Shown: positions 18,296 to 28,420 of the stretch, in pieces
Position numbering within the stretch: position 1 is the stretch's first letter
Layout of the letters: each line of letters starts with the position of its first letter
Source of the DNA: Candidatus Gastranaerophilales bacterium
GTDB taxonomy: Bacteria; Cyanobacteriota; Vampirovibrionia; Gastranaerophilales; Gastranaerophilaceae
Length of the DNA: 58,736 bases
Assembly (NCBI GenBank): GCA_016280955.1
Contig: JAEEHV010000054.1
Coordinates: 1-58,736, forward strand
Direction of reading: 5' to 3'
Position numbers and translations under genes: made by a program
The notes under the pieces: generated by a model
Database searches by the model: none
Told to the model about the DNA's origin: nothing
Seen by the model: the letters and a program-made list of their open reading frames with translations, nothing else

Positions 18296-18320
18296 GGAAA
18301 GGGCCTCTTCGGCCCTTTCC
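18296..18320 (+). terminator. rho-independent terminator
   Basis: A 10-bp perfect stem GGAAAGGGCC/GGCCCTTTCC with loop TCTTC, then ATTCTT. It lies 14 nt past the kinase stop. Confidence 0.8.
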
Positions 18321-18466
18321 ATTCTTAAATGAACATAAATACAGCATTTTTAGCTGCTACTTTTATTATTACCGATTTTTTTAATTTTTCAAGTGGGTGG
18401 TGGTAAATATATCGTTTAATTTGTGATACTAAAATTTAAGTATAGGAATGTATTTTTGTTAACTGA

Positions 18467-19933
<1,467 letters not shown>

Positions 19934-19937
19934 TCAA

Positions 19938-20330
19938 GTGAATTTAAAAATAATTACACATGAAAAAATAGTTTTTGAAGGCGAAGTTGAAGAAATTATA
20001 CTTTGTACCACAAGCGGACAAATCGGAGTATTAAAAGATCATATTCCGATAACCACTTCGCTCGAAATAGGTGTTACAAAAGTAAAAATTGGTGCCACAT
20101 ACAAATATTTCGCAACTATGGGCGGTATTTTCCAGTTTAAAGATAACAAAGCAATTATTTTAACGGATGTATGTGAAGAAAGTCAGGATATTGATGTTGA
20201 ACGGGCAAAAGCAGCTAAAGAACGTGCAGAAATGAGGCTTAAAGAAATTAATGCTGAAATAGATGCACAAAGAGCTCAGGCGGCACTTGCACGTTCGCTG
20301 GCAAGACTTCAGGCAGCTCTGCAAAAATAG
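19938..20330 (+). CDS. atpC: ATP synthase F1 subunit epsilon
   Basis: 130 residues, GTG start 4 nt after the atpD stop, with GGAG 8 nt upstream inside the end of atpD. Beta-sandwich N-terminus (NLKIITHEKIVFEGEVEEI, TTSGQIGVLKDHIPITTSL) and a C-terminal two-helix part (VERAKAAKERAEMRLKEI). It couples and inhibits F1. Co-transcribed with atpD. Confidence 0.97.
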   Translation: MNLKIITHEKIVFEGEVEEIILCTTSGQIGVLKDHIPITTSLEIGVTKVKIGATYKYFATMGGIFQFKDNKAIILTDVCEESQDIDVERAKAAKERAEMRLKEINAEIDAQRAQAALARSLARLQAALQK

Positions 20331-20357
20331 TCAAACTCAAAATACATCAGGTGCTAT

Positions 20358-20774
20358 ATGAAGAAAATTATATTGTTTGCAATCGCTCTTACGATTCCAT
20401 GTTTTGTTTTAGCTGATGATACAAGATTCATCAATGCATTGAAAAACTGTTCGTCTTATTCTGAAAGCGGAAATGTTAACAGTAACGGTACAAATGCTAC
20501 TTCAGTAAAAAATATTTCGGGCTGGCAGGACGGAAAATGTGCATACAGAGAAACTGTTAAAATGGGTGAAATAACAGCTGACATTAACTGCAATTTTACA
20601 AAACCTCAGCTCCAGGAAATTACATCAGTCATGGATGCATATATGCTGACGCTTAAATATTCAGGTGAAGATGTTGATATTTCATCTCCGGATGCTGTTC
20701 AGAAAAATCCTGTTGTAAAAGTCTGGAATAAATATATACAAAACCCTAATGTTTGTAAGGTTGAAGCAAAATAA
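20358..20774 (+). CDS. small secreted cysteine-containing protein
   Basis: 138 residues with a signal peptide (FAIALTIPCFVLADD). The mature part has four cysteines (KNCSSY, GKCAYRE, INCNFT, NVCKVE), compatible with two disulphides, and the short amphipathic helix TKPQLQEITSVMDAYML. No family recognised. AGGTG precedes the ATG, 27 nt after atpC, so it may ride on the atp transcript. Confidence 0.75.
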   Translation: MKKIILFAIALTIPCFVLADDTRFINALKNCSSYSESGNVNSNGTNATSVKNISGWQDGKCAYRETVKMGEITADINCNFTKPQLQEITSVMDAYMLTLKYSGEDVDISSPDAVQKNPVVKVWNKYIQNPNVCKVEAK

Positions 20775-20806
20775 TTTTTGCTTAGTGCTACTTCGGCATT
20801 ACGTTT

Positions 20807-20959
20807 GTTAACACTTCACTCTTGCCAAAATCCGACATCTTGGATTATTGGCTGTTCGAAAACCTTCATTCGTTTTATTTTCCTTTCGGAAAATAATCAC
20901 TCTTTCCGGTTTCCTCACATGGACGAGTTCCGTTAGCACTTCACTCTTGCCAAAATCCG
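20807..20959. repeat. pair of 28-nt direct repeats around a hairpin
   Basis: 20807-20834 and 20932-20959 are identical except one base; the shared core is CACTTCACTCTTGCCAAAAT followed by CCG. Between them, 20875-20896 is a 9-bp hairpin (TTATTTTCC/GGAAAATAA, loop TTTC). Read on the minus strand, both copies begin with a frame encoding DFGKSEVLT, which may be a remnant of a coding or dispersed element. The rest of the 20775-21373 spacer holds a terminator and a poorly supported 71-codon open frame. Confidence 0.6.
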
Positions 20960-20967
20960 CAATAAAA

Positions 20968-21005
20968 AACCCTAGTCTTTAAGATTAGGGTTCGGAATTC
21001 TTTTT
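20968..21005 (+). terminator. rho-independent terminator
   Basis: Stem AACCCTAGTC/GATTAGGGTT (10 bp, one G-T pair; 20968-20977 with 20983-20992), loop TTTAA, followed after 8 nt by TTTTT. It may end the atpD-atpC-20358 transcript. Confidence 0.55.
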
Positions 21006-21373
21006 AATAATTCCTCATGTGTAGAAGGTTAGTGTGTAGGTTGTATGAAAGGTTTGTGTTATGTGTTCTTGTTAAGTCTTTAATATCCTTATATATGTAT
21101 AAAGTTTTTTTACCCCGAAAAATTGCTATAAAATTTTATATTGTTACAATACTTAATATTGCAATTAGGAAAAACCTTAAAACATACGGACATAAAAACT
21201 TTTCTAAATTGTTACAATTTGTAAAATATTAGTCATGTCCATGGTGTATTTTTTATAGAGTTATTATATAATATGTGTATTCAAGGATATGTGATGTATA
21301 TATAAGACATCGAGAGAGAGTTACTACAATAGGGATTTAGTGCAACTATCGCACAGAGTCAGAAAGGTTACGC

Positions 21374-22342
21374 ATGGCTCTTGTAATTAGAACTAATATG
21401 GAATCATTAATCGTTCAGCACAATTTGACTGCTGCAACGAATGCGTTGAATACTTCTATTGAACGCATGACAACCGGTTTCAAAATTAATACTGCAAGCG
21501 ATAATGCTGCCGGATTTTCTATTGCAAACAGCTGGGTTACAAAAATAGGCTCTTTGGATGTCGCATCAGAAAATGCAGCAATGGGAAATGATTTGCTTTC
21601 GACAACAACTGAAAACTATGGACTTTTAATGACGCATGTTCAGAGAATCCGTGATTTAACAGAACAGGCAGCAAACGGAACCTACGGTTCGACATCATTA
21701 AAAGCTATTCAGGCAGAAATAAAAGCAAGATTGGAAGAAATTTCTCGTGTTGCAGCAAATGCTGAATACAACGGTATTAAACTTATGTCTGCAAACTCCA
21801 CTCTTTCAAGCGGTCTTGATTTGCAGGTAGGTATTGATGCAACTGCTGATAGCAGAATTACTCTTGATTCATCTTTGTTTGCAGATGCAAGTGTAAAAGG
21901 TTTATTCGGTTCTTATTCCGGCTTAACACCAATTATAACAGCTGCAAATGACGGAACTCCGGTTTCCGATTTGAACACAGATGAAGGATACACGGCTTTA
22001 TCTATGGCATTTTCCGGCTTAAAGAAGGATGGTACAAAAGTTGTTATTCAGAAGGATACGGGAAAACAGGCAAAAGATACATTAACATATTTGGATCAGG
22101 CGATAAGCGACTTGTCTTCAAGAGAAACTTCAATAGGTGCAGCTCAGAACAGAGTTAGTTCTGCAATTGAGGCTATTGGGGTAAGGTCGACAAACTTAAC
22201 ATCATCTCTATCCACAATTAGAGATACAGATGTTGCACAAGAATCATCAAACTATATTCAGGCACAAATTTTGCAACAGGCTTCAGCTACATTGTTGGCA
22301 ACTGCAAACCAGGCACCTAGTATTGCTTTGAGTTTGTTATAA
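21374..22342 (+). CDS. fliC: flagellin
   Basis: 322 residues, short for a flagellin: a small central part between conserved ends. N-terminal D0/D1: ALVIRTNMESLIVQHNLTAA, RMTTGFKINTASDNAAGFSI; C-terminal helix: STIRDTDVAQESSNYIQAQI and QQASATLLATANQAPSIALS. The D1 stretch Q90-R-I-R-D-L95 EQAANGTYG matches the site seen by TLR5 in enterobacterial flagellins. AAAGG lies 8 nt before the ATG. A TATAAT at 21267-21272 may be a -10, but no good -35 is seen. Monocistronic, with its own terminator. Confidence 0.97.
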   Translation: MALVIRTNMESLIVQHNLTAATNALNTSIERMTTGFKINTASDNAAGFSIANSWVTKIGSLDVASENAAMGNDLLSTTTENYGLLMTHVQRIRDLTEQAANGTYGSTSLKAIQAEIKARLEEISRVAANAEYNGIKLMSANSTLSSGLDLQVGIDATADSRITLDSSLFADASVKGLFGSYSGLTPIITAANDGTPVSDLNTDEGYTALSMAFSGLKKDGTKVVIQKDTGKQAKDTLTYLDQAISDLSSRETSIGAAQNRVSSAIEAIGVRSTNLTSSLSTIRDTDVAQESSNYIQAQILQQASATLLATANQAPSIALSLL

Positions 22343-22396
22343 AAATTTTAAAATTGAAAACTAAATTGTTGTTGATTGGGATATGTACTTATATAT

Positions 22397-22423
22397 GAGA
22401 TTGAAGCAATTCAATCTCTTTTT
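22397..22423 (+). terminator. flagellin terminator
   Basis: Stem GAGATTGAA/TTCAATCTC (22397-22405 with 22410-22418), loop GCAA, then TTTTTATT. 54 nt past the flagellin stop. Confidence 0.9.
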
Positions 22424-22454
22424 ATTATGCTTATACAAATAAAACCTTTTAAAT

Positions 22455-23237
22455 TTATCCTTTTGCGTTTTTATTTTTCAGATATTTATTTACCTGCGGT
22501 GAGATAGAAATATTTTGAAGCAGCATTTTGTATTTTTTTAAATCACCGATATTACTTGCTTCTTCAAGTAAATCCCTGTGGGTTGATATTTGTATTCCTG
22601 TATTGTGCTGAGTATCCGGATTATTTTTTTCATCAATTTTTCTTATTACTGCATCTAAATCTGATGTGGTCGTAAGTCCGTGCTGAGCAGCAAATTGTTT
22701 TACCGGCATACCTGCCTGCAAACGGTAAAGCCAGTTTATTGAATATTTATCATTATTAGACAAAGAAGCAATTCCGTATTGGTGCGGTGTGTACATAATA
22801 TCGGTCTTATAAGGACTGTGGTTGAGTCCGAGAGCATGACCTATTTCATGTAAAATTGTGTGATAAACTTCTATGTCATTGTCGTATTCTTTGTGAATTC
22901 TGCCGTCAGTCAGACCTATAGAAACTTCTGCACCTTCAAGCCTTCCGTCTGCTCCGTTATGAAAAGTACAATGCCCTAATGCCTGTCTGTCAACTCTCCG
23001 CCAGTCAACATTTATCAGAGAATCAAATAATGTGTTTACGATTTTAAATCTTAATGTTCCGCCTGTTGCAGCAGCCCAAACAGAAAAAGCATCCATAACC
23101 ATTTTTCTGTATTTTACATCTTCTCCCGGTTTTGAATAAAATTTCATAGGTGCAATATAAACTGTCAAACAGTTTACAGGCCACCTCATTATATTTCCGT
23201 GTTTTACACTGCCGTTAAGATAAGTCTTTTTCTGCAT
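22455..23237 (-). CDS. matrixin-like zinc metalloprotease without a signal peptide
   Basis: 260 residues. The metzincin motif HEIGHALGLNH (His130, Glu131, His134, His140), followed by the Met-turn region TDIMYTP (Met147), gives a complete zinc protease core. The upstream part (VYIAP...VMDAFSVWAAATGGTLRF) matches the start of the M10/matrixin catalytic fold. No signal peptide, propeptide or membrane segment is visible, and the C-terminal ~90 residues are of unknown fold. It lies 17 nt behind an NFxGKL-type protein gene on the same strand, likely one operon. Confidence 0.85.
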   Translation of the reverse strand: MQKKTYLNGSVKHGNIMRWPVNCLTVYIAPMKFYSKPGEDVKYRKMVMDAFSVWAAATGGTLRFKIVNTLFDSLINVDWRRVDRQALGHCTFHNGADGRLEGAEVSIGLTDGRIHKEYDNDIEVYHTILHEIGHALGLNHSPYKTDIMYTPHQYGIASLSNNDKYSINWLYRLQAGMPVKQFAAQHGLTTTSDLDAVIRKIDEKNNPDTQHNTGIQISTHRDLLEEASNIGDLKKYKMLLQNISISPQVNKYLKNKNAKG

Positions 23238-23254
23238 ACAATCAGTATAACATA

Positions 23255-24328
23255 TTATTTGTTTTTAAAGAAATTTGTCGAACTTTCCCTAGGACTGTAC
23301 GAGAATAAATTTTTATTTTCAATTTTTTCTGTAGTGTTAATTTTTTCACGGATTAGTTCTTGTCTGCTTTTTGAAGAAATTTGTGAAATTGCATAATCAA
23401 GAGCTTCCCTTAAAGCTTCAGGACTGTCATATTGGCTCAAAGCTTGTGGGATAGCAACTTCCGTACGAATTGTGACATTACCTAATTCTATAGGAACTCC
23501 CATAAGAATTGCACTGGTTAGAAAACTTTTAGCATTTTCTTTTAATTGTCTTAATTTATTTTTATCATTCTGTTCGCTTTTTTCAGCTACAGCCTTATCT
23601 TCATCCCATTTTTCAATAGCACCTGACAGCTTTTCTTTGTCGGTTTGTGCTATAAATTCTCTCAGATGGTTTGCCAAATCTTCTTCAAGATTGCTGTCGC
23701 TGTAATTCTTAATGAATTTATCCGATTCTTTCTCAAGTTCTTTTATAATCTGTTTTTTAATATCTTCAGATACAGTCATTGCGCTGGTGTCAACAACACC
23801 TAAGAGCATTCTGCCACCCTTTTCTTTATCATTTATAATTTCATCTGTTATTTCTTCTATAACTCTGTCTTTGATGGCGGATTTTGTATTTTTTCTGGCT
23901 TCATCTTTTATTGATTCATATTCAACAACCAATGCACTTGAGAATGCTGATGCCATACCGCTTGCACTGTTTTCTTTAAGATATTGCTCTTTAAAATCAG
24001 CCTTAAATTCGTTAATTTTGTTTAAAATTCCTATAATATCATCGGTGTCTTCAAGGGCAAAATCTTTGAGTACCTGTGCTTTTAATGTATTAACCGCAGC
24101 CTGCATCTGATTTTCCTGTTGCCATATAACAATATTATCTTCGTTGATATTTTCGTCATTTGATGCAGTAGAAAGTTCAACAGAATCGTGCTCATTAGAG
24201 TTTTCTATTAATGAAACCTCATTTTCAGACACACCTGATAAAGCATTTTCGCTATGCTCGGTTTGTGTTTTTATTGTTAATTTACCAAAAAAATTTATGC
24301 CTTCAATGTTACTCATTTCTCCGACCAT
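23255..24328 (-). CDS. acidic helical protein with an NFxGKL-type motif
   Basis: 357 residues. The N-terminus contains GINFFGKLTIKT, matching the motif of the two small proteins at 1.2-2.0 kb. A low-complexity acidic Ser/Glu/Asn segment (~20-70) and long charged helices with coiled-coil character follow (IIKELEKESDKFIKNYSD, NDKNKLRQLKENAKSFL). No enzyme motif. The start may be the ATG at 24328 or the one at 24316; the second has GGAG only 2 nt away and the first has no SD, so I keep the longer form. Upstream gene of the matrixin protease; it might be its substrate, inhibitor or carrier (speculative). Confidence 0.7.
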   Translation of the reverse strand: MVGEMSNIEGINFFGKLTIKTQTEHSENALSGVSENEVSLIENSNEHDSVELSTASNDENINEDNIVIWQQENQMQAAVNTLKAQVLKDFALEDTDDIIGILNKINEFKADFKEQYLKENSASGMASAFSSALVVEYESIKDEARKNTKSAIKDRVIEEITDEIINDKEKGGRMLLGVVDTSAMTVSEDIKKQIIKELEKESDKFIKNYSDSNLEEDLANHLREFIAQTDKEKLSGAIEKWDEDKAVAEKSEQNDKNKLRQLKENAKSFLTSAILMGVPIELGNVTIRTEVAIPQALSQYDSPEALREALDYAISQISSKSRQELIREKINTTEKIENKNLFSYSPRESSTNFFKNK

Positions 24329-24435
24329 TTTTGTTTAAAGTTATAACCATTAACATAATCGGCATTTTTTTAAAAAACTTTAGAGTATATTTAGAAATTT
24401 TTACAAAAAGTTACAAAAATATATTTCCGGATACT

Positions 24436-24540
24436 AAAAAGGGCAGGCTATAAAAAGCACCTGCCCCTTTACCGCAACACGTCGAAAAATCAACTTTTTC
24501 GTATACCTGTCAACACAGGTGCGTCTGCGGATTAATCACA
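24436..24540 (-). ncRNA. candidate structured small RNA or transcript leader
   Basis: On the minus strand the RNA would begin near 24539 and fold as an outer stem CCGCA/TGCGG holding two hairpins (ACCTG-TGTTGA-CAGGT, and CGAAAAA-GTTGA-TTTTTCG), then a terminator hairpin GGGCAGG/CCTGCCC (24460-24466 with 24441-24447) ending in TTTTT. It has its own promoter and does not match a class I recognise. It lies between the ART-like gene and the 23255-24328 gene and is oriented toward the latter, so either a free sRNA or an attenuating leader is possible. Confidence 0.55.
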
Positions 24541-24545
24541 TTTAT

Positions 24546-24574
24546 ATTATATTTTTTTCTGCTTATATTTTCAT
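24546..24574 (-). promoter_or_regulatory. promoter of the candidate small RNA
   Basis: On the minus strand, ATGAAA (24569-24574; 4 of 6 consensus bases), a 17-bp spacer and TATAAT (24546-24551). Confidence 0.5.
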
Positions 24575-24599
24575 CATACTATTCGGCTAGGAGGGTTAG

Positions 24600-25385
24600 T
24601 TATTTTATATTTCTAATTATAATATTGTAATAATCAGATTTGTTTTCCTTGTCATGTTCATAATTGACAGCCATAACTTCCCACTTATAGTTACGATTTA
24701 TAATAACCCGTTTTTTTGTTTTTTCTCCAAATTCTTCTATCAAAACAGCCTGCATATTTTTAGGGGCTTTTATCTCAACACGGAACCATGTTTTATCAAT
24801 ACAGTTTTTGTCATACGATGCGGATAGAAATCCTTTTTCAGTAAATTTCATTCCTTTAATTTTTTTGTTAACTTCTTCTGCCGAGCTGTTATCTGCCTTT
24901 TTTTTCAAAAAATAATCTATATTATAATTTTTAAACAAGTGTTGTATTTCTCTGTCATCTATTGCGGCATACAAGGTAATATTTTGCTGAAGTTTTGTTT
25001 TTGCAAGACTTTTTTGCAGATTATCCGCATAATAATCAAGTCTGTACCCAAGCGGTTTTGTTATCTCTTTGGCAGGAATATATTCTTTTAGAGTTCCTCT
25101 CAGATGTGAATTTATGAGTAAAAATGTATCTTCACCTTTTACTGCACCAAAAACGTATTTTTTTATTATCTCCTTATCCTCAAGAGATAGCTTTAATGCT
25201 TTCTTCTTGAGTGTATTAACACTGATATATCTTAAACTTATATCTTTGTACGATTTATATTCTAAAGTTTTGGTATAGTTTATGCTGCTTTTTACTGTTG
25301 CTGCGTTTACAATAACAGGATAGATAACAGTGAAAGCAAGCAACACAATAATTATGCTGTTTAGTATAGTTTTATTTAATTTCAT
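24600..25385 (-). CDS. secreted ADP-ribosyltransferase-toxin-fold protein, apparently catalytically dead
   Basis: 261 residues from the ATG at 25385; the longer reading uses a TTG. Signal peptide or anchor: NSIIIVLLAFTVIYPVIVNA. The rest follows the layout of VIP2/iota/C3-type ART domains: INSHLRG, a helix (YYADNLQKSLAKTK), strand ITLYAAID, TEKGFLSAS, FRVEIKAPKNMQAVLIEEF and KKRVIINRNYKWEV. In active enzymes these are VYR, FxSTS and (Q/E)xE before LLxRG. Here Arg is Ala (near 140), the two Ser remain (188, 190), and the Q/E-x-E positions are Lys224 and Arg226. A binding or accessory role resembling the inactive N-domain of binary toxins is inferred. Confidence 0.6.
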   Translation of the reverse strand: MKLNKTILNSIIIVLLAFTVIYPVIVNAATVKSSINYTKTLEYKSYKDISLRYISVNTLKKKALKLSLEDKEIIKKYVFGAVKGEDTFLLINSHLRGTLKEYIPAKEITKPLGYRLDYYADNLQKSLAKTKLQQNITLYAAIDDREIQHLFKNYNIDYFLKKKADNSSAEEVNKKIKGMKFTEKGFLSASYDKNCIDKTWFRVEIKAPKNMQAVLIEEFGEKTKKRVIINRNYKWEVMAVNYEHDKENKSDYYNIIIRNIK

Positions 25386-25464
25386 CTTTTTCAACTCTTT
25401 CCCCAAAACTAATATACCATATTTAGAAAACTAAAGAAATATTTTTTATGTCGGTTTTCAAAGT

Positions 25465-25493
25465 TTGTTCTCCAATTATGGAAATAGTATAAT
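25465..25493 (+). promoter_or_regulatory. uvrB promoter giving a leaderless transcript
   Basis: TTGTTC (25465-25470), exactly 17 bp, TATAAT (25488-25493), then 6 nt to the ATG at 25500. No Shine-Dalgarno fits between, so transcription would start at or next to the A of the ATG. Confidence 0.65.
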
Positions 25494-25499
25494 TATGTT

Positions 25500-27482
25500 A
25501 TGGAAAGAAAATTTGAGATTTGTTCTAAATACAGACCGTCCGGTGACCAGCCGAAAGCTATTGAACAATTGGTAGAGGGAGTAAATAAAGGCTTTGATGC
25601 TCAAACTCTTTTAGGTATAACAGGCTCCGGTAAAACTTTTACTATAGCTAATGTTATTGAGCGGATACAAAAGCCGACACTTATTATTGCGCACAACAAA
25701 ACTCTTGCAGCTCAGCTTTATAATGAATTTAAAGAACTTTTTCCAAACAATGCCGTTGAATATTTTATCTCATATTATGATTACTATCAGCCTGAAGCTT
25801 ATATTCCCAGAACAGATACTTATATAGAAAAATCGGCAAGTATCAATGATGAGATTGACCGGTTAAGACATAATACAACAAGAAGTTTATACGAAAGAAA
25901 TGACGTAATAATAGTAGCTTCAGTAAGTTGTATTTACGGTTTAGGTTTGCCGGAAAGCTATTTTAAAGGAACTGTTAAAATTTCTGTCGGTGATACATTA
26001 GAAAGAAATGATTTAATAAAACACCTTGTAATGACTCGTTATACAAGGAATGATTTGGAACTGGAACGTGCAACCTTTAGGGCAAGAGGCGATATTTTGG
26101 AAATTATGCCTGCTTACGAAAAAATTGTTACAAGAATTTCTTTCTTTGGAGATGAGATAGAAAAAATTGTCAGAATAGACCATCTGACAGGTGAAATTCT
26201 TGAAACACCGGATTCTGTATATATTTATCCTGCGGTGCATTACATAGCTTATGATGAAAATGAAGAAGAAACTCTTGATATGATAAGAACAGAGCTTCGT
26301 AACAGGGTTGTTGAACTTGAAAGTGAAAATAAAATTCTCGAATCTCAAAGACTTCAGCAGCGGGTTAAATATGACATGGAAATGATAAAAGAAATGGGGT
26401 ACTGTTCAGGTATAGAAAATTATTCCCGTATAATTGAACGTCGTCCTGTCGGCTCTGCTCCTGCAACACTGTTGGATTACTTTAGAGGTGATTTTTTAAC
26501 AGTAATAGATGAATCTCATGTAACACTTCCGCAATTAAACGGAATGTATCACGGTGATGCCTCAAGAAAACAGGTTCTTGTGGATTTTGGGTTCAGACTT
26601 CCGTGTGCAAAAGACAACAGACCGCTGAAATGGGAAGAATTTTTTGCAAAGGTTGGGCAAAAAATTTACATATCAGCAACTCCGAGTGATTTTGAAAAGA
26701 AAACTTCTTCACAGCTTGTTGAACAAATTATTCGTCCGACAGGTCTTGTTGATCCGAAAATTTCTGTTCGTCCTATAGAAACACAAATTGCTGATCTTAA
26801 GCAAGAGATTGCAAAACGTGCGAAAAAAGATGAACGTGTTTTAATTACGACACTTACAAAACGAATGGCAGAAGATTTGTGCGACTTCTTTTTACAGGAA
26901 GGAATCAGAGTAAGATATCTGCATAGCGGTATTAAATCAATCGAACGTGTTGAGATATTACGTGATTTACGTTTGGGTGAGTTTGATGTTTTGATAGGTG
27001 TCAACCTTTTAAGAGAAGGCTTAGATATTCCTGAGGTTTCACTGGTTGCAATCATGGATGCTGATAAGGAAGGGTTCTTAAGGTCAGATACAAGTTTAAT
27101 CCAGACAATAGGTCGTGCGGCTCGTAATTCTTGCGGTGAAGTTATTATGTATGCAGATAAAATTACTGATTCTATGCAGAGGGCAATAGATGAAACGAAC
27201 CGCAGACGTGAAATACAGCTTGAACACAATAAGAAATACGGAATCATACCACAGACAATTAAAAAACCGATTGAAAATAATTTGCTTTCGCTCGTTGCCA
27301 GTTATCGTGATTTTGAAGATATTGTTGCCGAGGAAATGGTTGATTTGGGTATTGATAAAAAAGACTTGCCAAAACTTATATCCAAACTGGAAAAAGATAT
27401 GCATAAAGCCGCTAAAATTCTTGATTTTGAACGTGCTGCAGAAATCAGGGACCAGCTTAAAAAACTCAGAGAAATGGTTTAA
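25500..27482 (+). CDS. uvrB: excinuclease ABC subunit B
   Basis: 660 residues, normal length. Walker [13 protein letters not shown], beta-hairpin region [20 protein letters not shown], helicase motifs [12 protein letters not shown] and [19 protein letters not shown], and a C-terminal UVR motif ([21 protein letters not shown]). It verifies DNA damage in nucleotide excision repair with UvrA and UvrC, neither of which is in the window. Confidence 0.99.
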   Translation: MERKFEICSKYRPSGDQPKAIEQLVEGVNKGFDAQTLLGITGSGKTFTIANVIERIQKPTLIIAHNKTLAAQLYNEFKELFPNNAVEYFISYYDYYQPEAYIPRTDTYIEKSASINDEIDRLRHNTTRSLYERNDVIIVASVSCIYGLGLPESYFKGTVKISVGDTLERNDLIKHLVMTRYTRNDLELERATFRARGDILEIMPAYEKIVTRISFFGDEIEKIVRIDHLTGEILETPDSVYIYPAVHYIAYDENEEETLDMIRTELRNRVVELESENKILESQRLQQRVKYDMEMIKEMGYCSGIENYSRIIERRPVGSAPATLLDYFRGDFLTVIDESHVTLPQLNGMYHGDASRKQVLVDFGFRLPCAKDNRPLKWEEFFAKVGQKIYISATPSDFEKKTSSQLVEQIIRPTGLVDPKISVRPIETQIADLKQEIAKRAKKDERVLITTLTKRMAEDLCDFFLQEGIRVRYLHSGIKSIERVEILRDLRLGEFDVLIGVNLLREGLDIPEVSLVAIMDADKEGFLRSDTSLIQTIGRAARNSCGEVIMYADKITDSMQRAIDETNRRREIQLEHNKKYGIIPQTIKKPIENNLLSLVASYRDFEDIVAEEMVDLGIDKKDLPKLISKLEKDMHKAAKILDFERAAEIRDQLKKLREMV

Positions 27483-27585
27483 GTTTACATTTGTATATTT
27501 TTATTTTATTTTAAATTTATAGAAGCTTAGTACAATATTTTTTTATAAAGTATTTCCGGTCAGAAAGAAAAACAGAATTATTAGA

Positions 27586-28372
27586 ATGATTACACTATCT
27601 GCAAATACAAGATTTTCATACAGAATCGCAAAAGGTACGTCATCTGCCCGTGTACAGTTTTCGGAAGACTTAAACCGCAGGGTATTTCAGAGAATAATGC
27701 AGTTATATGAAAACAAAAATAATTGCGGAATAGGTACAATAAAAAACAGTTATAATGCTCTTTTACCTGAGCAAAAACAGATTATGATTAAACCGCTTTC
27801 AGTAAAAGAATATGATGAACTAGGCAGGCGGCGGTTTTTTGGTTGAAGATGAAAAGGATTGTCTGACGGGCTATTCTATTGAAATACCGACAAATAAAAA
27901 GAAAAAACTAAATGTTTTGGATATTTCTTCTTTTATGCATGAATCAACACATGTTCTTGATTTTTTGTTTAATCCGAAATACATAGCTAATATTAAAAAA
28001 ATGTACGAAATGAATATTTATGAAAAAGAGTATTACAAAATATTTCAAGAATATTTTTATACTACCGACCTCCCCCGGAAAAGTAAAAAGGTAACAATAC
28101 TTGAGGCAGAATCAGAACTCAGAAAAGCATTAGAAAAAGTTCCGTTTGATGAAAAAATTGTTTTCCTGAAATATATAAATAATTCTTTGAATATGGAATA
28201 CCATGCATATAATCAGGATTTAAAATATGCGCAAATACTTAAAAAATTTGGAAAAAATATAGAAAAAGAGAGTTTGGCGGATTATGGTAAATTAATGTTT
28301 TTCCCTGAAAAAATAAATATGATAAAACAAATAATAAGAGAAGAATTGTTAAAACAAAGAAGTATGATATAG
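27586..28372 (+). pseudogene. metallopeptidase-like gene interrupted by a +1 frameshift in a T6 run
   Basis: Two overlapping open frames, 27586-27846 (86 codons) and 27839-28372 (from a TTG), make one coherent protein if one T of the TTTTTT at 27835-27840 is removed: ...DELGRRRF-LVEDEKDCLTG... The second part has FMHESTHVLDFLF, an HExxH zinc motif, and a helical C-terminus. Neither piece has a good start of its own at the junction, and the second has no ribosome site. Together about 262 residues. It may be a sequencing or assembly error, a phase-variable homopolymer, programmed slippage or real decay. Family not identified. Confidence 0.6.
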
Positions 28373-28420
28373 CCGAATCGGTCAAATTTATGTTATTCTA
28401 TTTATAAAGCGGAGTATAAT

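Noticed and set aside
21017..21232. 71-codon open frame before flagellin
   Set aside because: Rich in Arg, Cys and Tyr without periodicity, no ribosome site, unlike any other gene here; probably chance.
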